From the NCBI GenBank assembly GCA_027044845.1, contig JALUBM010000013.1:1-10874 (forward strand): a stretch of 10,874 bases of DNA. The letters run 5' to 3'. Each line of letters starts with the position of its first letter. The first letter of the stretch is position 1. A program made the position numbers and the translations under genes. Source of the stretch: Sulfurimonas sp. (lineage in GTDB: Bacteria; Campylobacterota; Campylobacteria; Campylobacterales; Sulfurimonadaceae). Shown here piece by piece: positions 6,705 through 10,874 of this stretch. Under the pieces are notes generated by a model, which did no database searches, had not been told where the DNA came from, and worked only from the letters and a program-made list of their open reading frames with translations.

Positions 6705-7346
6705 ATGAAAAAAGCAACAAGAAAAGAGATTCAAGAAATTAAAAAAGAATTTACTGAACGATATAGCGATGCAGTAACAGAACTTCATTATAAAAATGCC
6801 TATGAGCTAGTTATAGCGGTTGCACTCTCAGCACAATGCACTGACAAAAGAGTCAATCTGATTACGCCCACTCTTTTTGAAAAATATCCAACACCTCAAG
6901 GTTTAGCTAATGCAAATATAGAAGATGTGAAAAAAATCATTCACAGTTGTTCATTCTTTAATAATAAAGCAAAAAATATTATCACAATGGCAAAACGTGT
7001 TGTAGCGGTTTATCACGGGGAAATTCCTATAAACGAAAAAGATTTGCAAACCTTGGCAGGAGTAGGACAAAAGACGGCACATGTAGTGATGATAGAATAC
7101 ACTGGGGCTAACCTTATGGCAGTAGATACCCATGTCTTTCGAGTTGCCCATAGACTAGGCCTAAGCGATGATAAAACAGCCATAGCAACAGAAGCTACTT
7201 TAGTAAAAAAATTTAAAACAGATTTACATGTACTCCATCAAGCAATGGTTTTATTTGGAAGGTATATTTGTACGGCAAAAAATCCAAAGTGTGAGAAATG
7301 CTTTTTAACCGAATTTTGTAAAACAAAAGAAAGTTTCAAAGTTTAG
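6705..7346 (+). CDS. nth: Endonuclease III (DNA glycosylase/AP lyase)
   Basis: Base-excision repair enzyme that removes oxidised pyrimidines and cleaves at the abasic site. The 213 residues show LSAQCTD (41-47), the helix-hairpin-helix LAGVGQKTA (117-125) with catalytic K123, VDTHVFRV with catalytic D141, and the C-terminal 4Fe-4S loop C189-x6-C196-x2-C199-x5-C205. All key residues are present and the length is typical. The start is ATG at 6705; no ribosome binding site is visible, and an extended -10 directly upstream suggests a leaderless transcript. It is divergent from the isomerase gene, and the small lipoprotein gene follows 44 nt downstream, likely co-transcribed. Confidence 0.97.
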   Translation: MKKATRKEIQEIKKEFTERYSDAVTELHYKNAYELVIAVALSAQCTDKRVNLITPTLFEKYPTPQGLANANIEDVKKIIHSCSFFNNKAKNIITMAKRVVAVYHGEIPINEKDLQTLAGVGQKTAHVVMIEYTGANLMAVDTHVFRVAHRLGLSDDKTAIATEATLVKKFKTDLHVLHQAMVLFGRYICTAKNPKCEKCFLTEFCKTKESFKV

Positions 7347-7390
7347 GTACTTAGGTATGCAAAATGCTTACAAGGATTGAAAGGATTGTT

Positions 7391-7648
7391 ATGATAAAAA
7401 TATATTTACTAATTTTACTGACTCTTCTTTTTAGCGGATGTATGAACAAACACGGTATTTCAGCAAAATATTATAGTGACTGTGATGAATACTATGATTT
7501 ACAAGGTTACTACCATAAAGAGTGTGGGAAAGATGACATTATCACTTATGACGAAATGAATAAAGAACTAAGAAAAAATGTCAAACAAGTAAAAAACTTT
7601 TTTAATAAAGAACCAGAAAAGCCAAAAGTGCAAAGAAACGTCTGGTAA
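7391..7648 (+). CDS. Small putative lipoprotein, Tyr/Cys-rich
   Basis: Function unknown. The start at 7391 (MIKIYLLILL) is preferred over the in-frame ATG at 7364: AAAGGATTG lies just before it and the protein then begins with a compact lipoprotein signal peptide ending in LLFSGC, so C17 would be lipidated. The mature part is about 69 residues. Its first half carries three tyrosine pairs (Y27-28, Y34-35, Y40-41) and two further cysteines (C31, C45) that could form a disulfide in the periplasm. The second half is charged and helical, rich in Lys, Asn and Glu. It follows nth in the same direction and converges on the exporter permease gene 12 nt away. I associate this Tyr-pair pattern with small Campylobacterota lipoproteins, but that is from memory. 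Confidence 0.8.
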   Translation: MIKIYLLILLTLLFSGCMNKHGISAKYYSDCDEYYDLQGYYHKECGKDDIITYDEMNKELRKNVKQVKNFFNKEPEKPKVQRNVW

Positions 7649-7660
7649 ATTGACACTTAT

Positions 7661-8836
7661 TTAAAGCTTAAATACAATTGCTGGTTCCATATTTTTAATA
7701 GGGCGTAAACTAATAAATGCCGCAGTCATACTCACTATAATCACCCCAAAAAAACCAATAAGCGGAGCGAACCACATCATGCGAAATGGAAAAGTAGGAC
7801 TTGAAATAATTTGTGCTAAAAGTGAAGCAATGCCAATGCCAATACCACTTCCTACGACTGCACTAATGAAAACCTGTGTAAATATCATGTCGCCCAACTG
7901 TTTTGCAGAAGCACCCATCGCTTTTAAAACAGCATACTGTTTAAGGTTTTCATAGGTAAACATATAGAGCATTACACCTGTGACTCCAAAGCCTACTAAC
8001 ATGGCTAACACTACCATGTTTACCATATCGCCAACATCTTCAGAGTTTATCATAAACCACATGACCGTCTCTTTTTTAAAATCATCGCTTGTTATAGCTT
8101 TAAGGTGTGTCTTTTGAGAAATGCGTTTTGCAAGCTCTTTTGGAGTAATATTTTTTACAGGACGAACCATGATAAAAGTGATATATCTTTTCTCTCCAGC
8201 AATAAGCCGTTTAAAGTTTGATGTAGTTGTATAAAGCAAGGGTCTTGGAGGAAAACGAGGAATAGTATGTGAAACTCCCGCAACGACAACTCTTTTTGAA
8301 TTAATGAGCATTACATCACCATATCTTAGCTCTCTTGTCGGGGCTTGTAAGTGTGAACCATCATAAGACCACACGTCCTTTTTGCTTAGTGGTGTTTGGA
8401 GTTTCCCCTCTGTTCCTCCACTGTCAATTATAACACTGTTCGGAATATGTAAAAGATTAGCAGGTTGTGGCGAACCACTAAGAGTGGCATCATCAACCCC
8501 TATTGTCTGAAATGATTGGAAGTGTCCATTTGCATAACGAGCTGTCACATCACCCAGATATAACGGCGTAGCATATTCCACTCCAGCAACACCACGAACA
8601 CTATCCAAAGAAGAATCACTCATATTAATAGTTGCTTCTGCTGAACTTACTGCTGGATCCATAACCCATACTTTTGCACTTGAATTTTCACTTACAAGTG
8701 CAAATCCTCGTGTCATAAAACCTGCAAAATATCCCATAGCAAAAGTAACTAAAAATGCCGTAAACGCAACACCTATTAAAAGTCCTAAAAATTTTGTTTT
8801 ATCATGCATCAACATCTCTACGGCAATTTTAAACAT
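7661..8836 (-). CDS. ABC transporter permease, FtsX/DevC-like
   Basis: Inner-membrane permease of a tripartite ABC exporter. The 391 residues have the MacB/LolC/DevC plan: a first membrane helix (about 15-36), a large periplasmic domain (about 45-255), then three helices (about 263-285, 315-340, 355-377). ENLKQYAVLKAMGAS (296-310) between helices 2 and 3 is the cytoplasmic coupling segment typical of the FtsX domain. It has no fused ATPase, unlike MacB. The N-terminus (MFKIAVEMLMHDKTKFLGLL) recalls the DevC subgroup. I chose ATG at 8836, overlapping the upstream stop as TGATG, with AAAGG 6 nt before it; GTG at 8839 would sit too close. It is the last gene of the coupled operon. The substrate is unknown. 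Confidence 0.9.
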   Translation of the reverse strand: MFKIAVEMLMHDKTKFLGLLIGVAFTAFLVTFAMGYFAGFMTRGFALVSENSSAKVWVMDPAVSSAEATINMSDSSLDSVRGVAGVEYATPLYLGDVTARYANGHFQSFQTIGVDDATLSGSPQPANLLHIPNSVIIDSGGTEGKLQTPLSKKDVWSYDGSHLQAPTRELRYGDVMLINSKRVVVAGVSHTIPRFPPRPLLYTTTSNFKRLIAGEKRYITFIMVRPVKNITPKELAKRISQKTHLKAITSDDFKKETVMWFMINSEDVGDMVNMVVLAMLVGFGVTGVMLYMFTYENLKQYAVLKAMGASAKQLGDMIFTQVFISAVVGSGIGIGIASLLAQIISSPTFPFRMMWFAPLIGFFGVIIVSMTAAFISLRPIKNMEPAIVFKL

Positions 8837-9729
8837 CACTCACCTTTTGCACTCTTAATAAAAACATCAAGCATCTCTCCAACATACAAAGAAAAACTAG
8901 GACTTTGTTCTATTTTGTAAACAACTTGTAAAACTCTTGTATCTGTTTGTTCTGTAGGGCTTCCTGTAAGATTTGTTTTTGGTGTCACCGTTGGAATTAT
9001 GTAAAGATAAGAGAGTTTCACTTTTTCATCTGGATTACCTCGTATAAAAGCTGTAGCCTCTGCACCTTTTTCAAATTTCCAAGTATCAAATTCATTGATA
9101 TTTACTTTTACATTATAGCTGTCACTTCCTAAAACAAGTGCTTTCGAGTGGGTGTCAAAGTAAGAGCCAACTGTGAGGTTTGAGCGTAATATTATGCCGT
9201 CAATCGGGGCATAGACTTTATAGAGTTTTAATATTTTAAGTAAAGTCTCACGCTTTTGTTGTGCAAGTTTTACATTCTTTTTAGCTTCATTGTAAACATC
9301 AACAACTTGTGTATATTTTTCCTTTGTGACCATACTAGCAGAGACTTTTTTCATATTTTTTATGATTTCAAACTGATGTTTTGCACTTTGTACTTTTGCT
9401 AAAGCAGTTTGTATTCCTGCTTCTAACACAGGAATATTTGCTCTTGCTTTACTGTCATTTACACTAAAAAGAAGTTCGCCTTTATGAACTCTATCCCCAC
9501 TTTGAACAAAGACTTTTTTTACAACACCCCCAATTTGCGAACCGATAATGATATTTTTACTTCCTGCTTCAACAATTCCTGTTCCCGCTATAAAAGACTT
9601 ATAAGGAAGTTTGATTGAAGGTAAAGCGACATTATTCCCTGACTTTTGTAAATCTCCATAATATATTGTACCAAGTGCAATAGCAAGACCAATAAGCGAG
9701 ATAAAAATAAGTATAAAAAAAGTTCTCAT
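8836..9729 (-). CDS. Membrane-fusion (HlyD/MacA-type) periplasmic adaptor
   Basis: Periplasmic adaptor that links the inner-membrane ABC permease to a TolC-like channel. The 297 residues comprise one N-terminal membrane anchor (3-24), the first half of the lipoyl-like domain (about 51-90, including GGVVKKVFVQSGDRVHKGEL), a fairly short alpha-hairpin (about 97-170), the second lipoyl half with YAPIDGIILRSNLTVG (173-188), and a beta-barrel domain (about 190-290). The hairpin tip (KNMKKVSASMVTKEKY) lacks a clear copy of the Arg-Leu-Ser pattern that docks AcrA and MacA to TolC; Lys and Thr stand at two of the positions by eye. ATG at 9729 overlaps the ATPase stop as ATGA, with AAAGG 7 nt upstream, so translation is coupled. 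Confidence 0.92.
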   Translation of the reverse strand: MRTFFILIFISLIGLAIALGTIYYGDLQKSGNNVALPSIKLPYKSFIAGTGIVEAGSKNIIIGSQIGGVVKKVFVQSGDRVHKGELLFSVNDSKARANIPVLEAGIQTALAKVQSAKHQFEIIKNMKKVSASMVTKEKYTQVVDVYNEAKKNVKLAQQKRETLLKILKLYKVYAPIDGIILRSNLTVGSYFDTHSKALVLGSDSYNVKVNINEFDTWKFEKGAEATAFIRGNPDEKVKLSYLYIIPTVTPKTNLTGSPTEQTDTRVLQVVYKIEQSPSFSLYVGEMLDVFIKSAKGE

Positions 9730-10412
9730 GAGGCTACCTTTATGATTTTACCATCTTCCATATGCACTATTCTGTCGGCATATTTGTAAATTCTGTTATC
9801 GTGTGTCACTACTATCATGCTTGCACCTTTTTCTTTGATAATTTTTTGTAAAAGTTCCATAACTATCTCTCCTGATTTATGGTCTAAACTGCTCGTTGGC
9901 TCATCACAAATAATAAACTTTGGATTATGCACCAATGCTCTTGCAATGGCTACTTTTTGTTGTTCTCCACCGCTTAATCCACTTGGTTTAACATCTTCTT
10001 TGCCACTAAGCCCCACCGCCTCAAGCATCTCTGACGCTAGAGTAAGAATCTCTGCTCTTTTTCTTGAAGCAACCGTAAGAGGAAGTGCAACATTCTCTAT
10101 GGCACTCAAAGATGGTAAAAGATTAAAAGCCTGAAAGACAAAACCTATATTTTTACCTCTAAATGTAGTTAGCTCATCATCATTCATAGCACTTATATTT
10201 TCTCCCATCAATTTACAAACGCCACTATTAAAGCTTAAAAGTCCACTCAAAACTGAGACAAAAGTTGTTTTTCCACATCCTGAAGGGCCAACAAGCATAA
10301 GCAGTTCATTTTCATAGACATCAAGAGTAATCCCTTGAAGTGCCTTTACCTCTGCTTCACCTGAGTTGAATGTTTTGATAATATCTTTGCATGATGCTAT
10401 GATTTTACTCAT
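9726..10412 (-). CDS. ABC transporter ATPase, LolD/MacB-type
   Basis: Cytoplasmic ATPase that powers the exporter. With ATG at 10412 it has 228 residues and all motifs: Walker A GPSGCGKTT (42-50), Q-loop Q94, signature LSGGE (146-150), Walker B FIICDE (166-171), D-loop SSLD (174-177) and switch H204 in VVTHD. Length and sequence fit the MacB/LolD/DevA family, which pair with FtsX-like permeases. A GTG at 10424 would add four residues (VGKY); the ATG is preferred because GGGAAAG precedes it at short distance. It overlaps the outer-membrane gene stop by 8 nt and runs into the adaptor gene by ATGA, so the three genes are coupled. Confidence 0.96.
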   Translation of the reverse strand: MSKIIASCKDIIKTFNSGEAEVKALQGITLDVYENELLMLVGPSGCGKTTFVSVLSGLLSFNSGVCKLMGENISAMNDDELTTFRGKNIGFVFQAFNLLPSLSAIENVALPLTVASRKRAEILTLASEMLEAVGLSGKEDVKPSGLSGGEQQKVAIARALVHNPKFIICDEPTSSLDHKSGEIVMELLQKIIKEKGASMIVVTHDNRIYKYADRIVHMEDGKIIKVAS

Positions 10413-10874
10413 ATACTTTCCCACTTGCTATTGTATTAATAATTGTAGCTTCTAACTGCATCTTGTTTTTTAAAGCTACAATATGATTTTTGACATCAAG
10501 TACCTGTTGTAAAACTTGCAAATAGGTATTGAAATCAACATATTGTTTTAGATAAGCTTTTTGAATCGTTGCCTCACTTTTTTCAAAATCTTTTTGTGAC
10601 TGTTCTAAAACTTCAAGCTGTTTTTTTGCATTTTTGTAAGCTTGATAATAACTAATATATTCTCGTTCTCTTTGAATTTTATACTCTGTACTTTTCGTTT
10701 CTTTGCTGAGTGCTGCAACTTTAAGTGCCTCTGCTTCTTTAAAGGCACCTCCATTTAAGGGTAAATGCAATGCCACACCAAAAGAGTGATTATCTCCATA
10801 CGATGTAGGATCATCTAGTTTTTGATACGCTGCAGCAAAATCAATGGTGGGAATATAGCTATTATTCATCCCCT
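10405..10874 (-). CDS. TolC-like outer membrane efflux protein (5' end beyond window)
   Basis: C-terminal part, about 155 residues, of an outer-membrane channel of the TolC/OEP family; the start is off the right edge. YIPTIDFAAAYQ is the usual opening of the second OEP repeat, and GVALHLPLNGGAF matches the beta-strand motif (V-L-x-L-P-L-x-x-G-G). The long alpha-helical barrel segments follow (AEALKVAALSKETKSTEYKI onward), including the AYLKQYVDFNTYLQVLQ stretch near the end. The gene leads directly into the ABC ATPase with an 8-nt overlap, so it supplies the outer-membrane channel of this exporter. The short post-barrel tail (IINTIASGKVYE) lacks the extended C-terminus of E. coli TolC. Confidence 0.9.
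   Translation of the reverse strand, partial: GMNNSYIPTIDFAAAYQKLDDPTSYGDNHSFGVALHLPLNGGAFKEAEALKVAALSKETKSTEYKIQREREYISYYQAYKNAKKQLEVLEQSQKDFEKSEATIQKAYLKQYVDFNTYLQVLQQVLDVKNHIVALKNKMQLEATIINTIASGKVYE

Noticed and set aside
7640..7690. Bidirectional terminator between the convergent lipoprotein and permease genes
   Set aside because: ATTTAA-AGC-TTAAAT and flanking AATTG/CAATT can pair, but the stem is all AT apart from bulges, sits partly in the permease coding sequence and has no T tract on either side.
9817..10134. Plus-strand open frame of 105 codons
   Set aside because: Antisense to the ABC ATPase signature and Walker B region; typical mirror frame of a conserved gene.
1..10874. CRISPR array, tRNA, insertion sequence, toxin-antitoxin or phage-defence genes
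   Set aside because: I looked for regular direct repeats, cloverleaf-like segments, transposase motifs and small paired ORFs and saw none; coding regions of core genes fill nearly all of the window.

Overview
The window looks like chromosomal housekeeping DNA from a Campylobacterota species, most like the Sulfurimonas/Sulfurovum side of the phylum. The basis is AT-rich sequence, gene order, a PEB4-like periplasmic prolyl isomerase and RnpA/YidD sequence character. The genus is an inference. Almost every base is coding, and there are no tRNAs, rRNAs, insertion sequences, CRISPR arrays or phage genes.

Layout. (1) 1-2197, minus strand: rpmH, rnpA, yidD and yidC packed head to tail, covering ribosomal protein L34, the RNase P protein, the YidD insertion factor and the YidC insertase; yidC runs off the left edge. 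rnpA has no ATG, GTG or TTG at its true 5' end and seems to start at ATT inside rpmH. (2) 2266-4842, minus: the disaggregase clpB, with a 20-bp inverted repeat over its putative promoter and a hairpin over its stop codon. (3) 4893-6599, minus: a periplasmic parvulin-type isomerase followed 3 nt later by a short fold-type-II PLP enzyme related to ACC deaminase / D-cysteine desulfhydrase. (4) 6600-6704: a 105-bp divergent promoter region holding two inverted repeats. (5) 6705-7648, plus: nth (endonuclease III, possibly leaderless) and a small Tyr/Cys-rich lipoprotein. (6) 7661-10874, minus: a translationally coupled tripartite ABC exporter (TolC-like channel, ATPase, membrane-fusion protein, FtsX/DevC-like permease); the channel gene runs off the right edge.

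How they fit together. Much of the minus-strand left half concerns protein biogenesis: translation (L34), tRNA maturation (RnpA), membrane insertion (YidC/YidD), disaggregation (ClpB) and periplasmic folding (isomerase). The right end is an exporter of unknown cargo. The coupling signals inside it (8-nt overlap, ATGA, TGATG) imply one transcript and near-stoichiometric synthesis.

I found no clear new multi-gene system. The points most worth checking are the non-canonical rnpA start, the inverted repeats before clpB and the isomerase gene (the latter with the 7-7-7 geometry of HspR/HAIR operators), the leaderless-looking nth, and the Tyr-pair lipoprotein.
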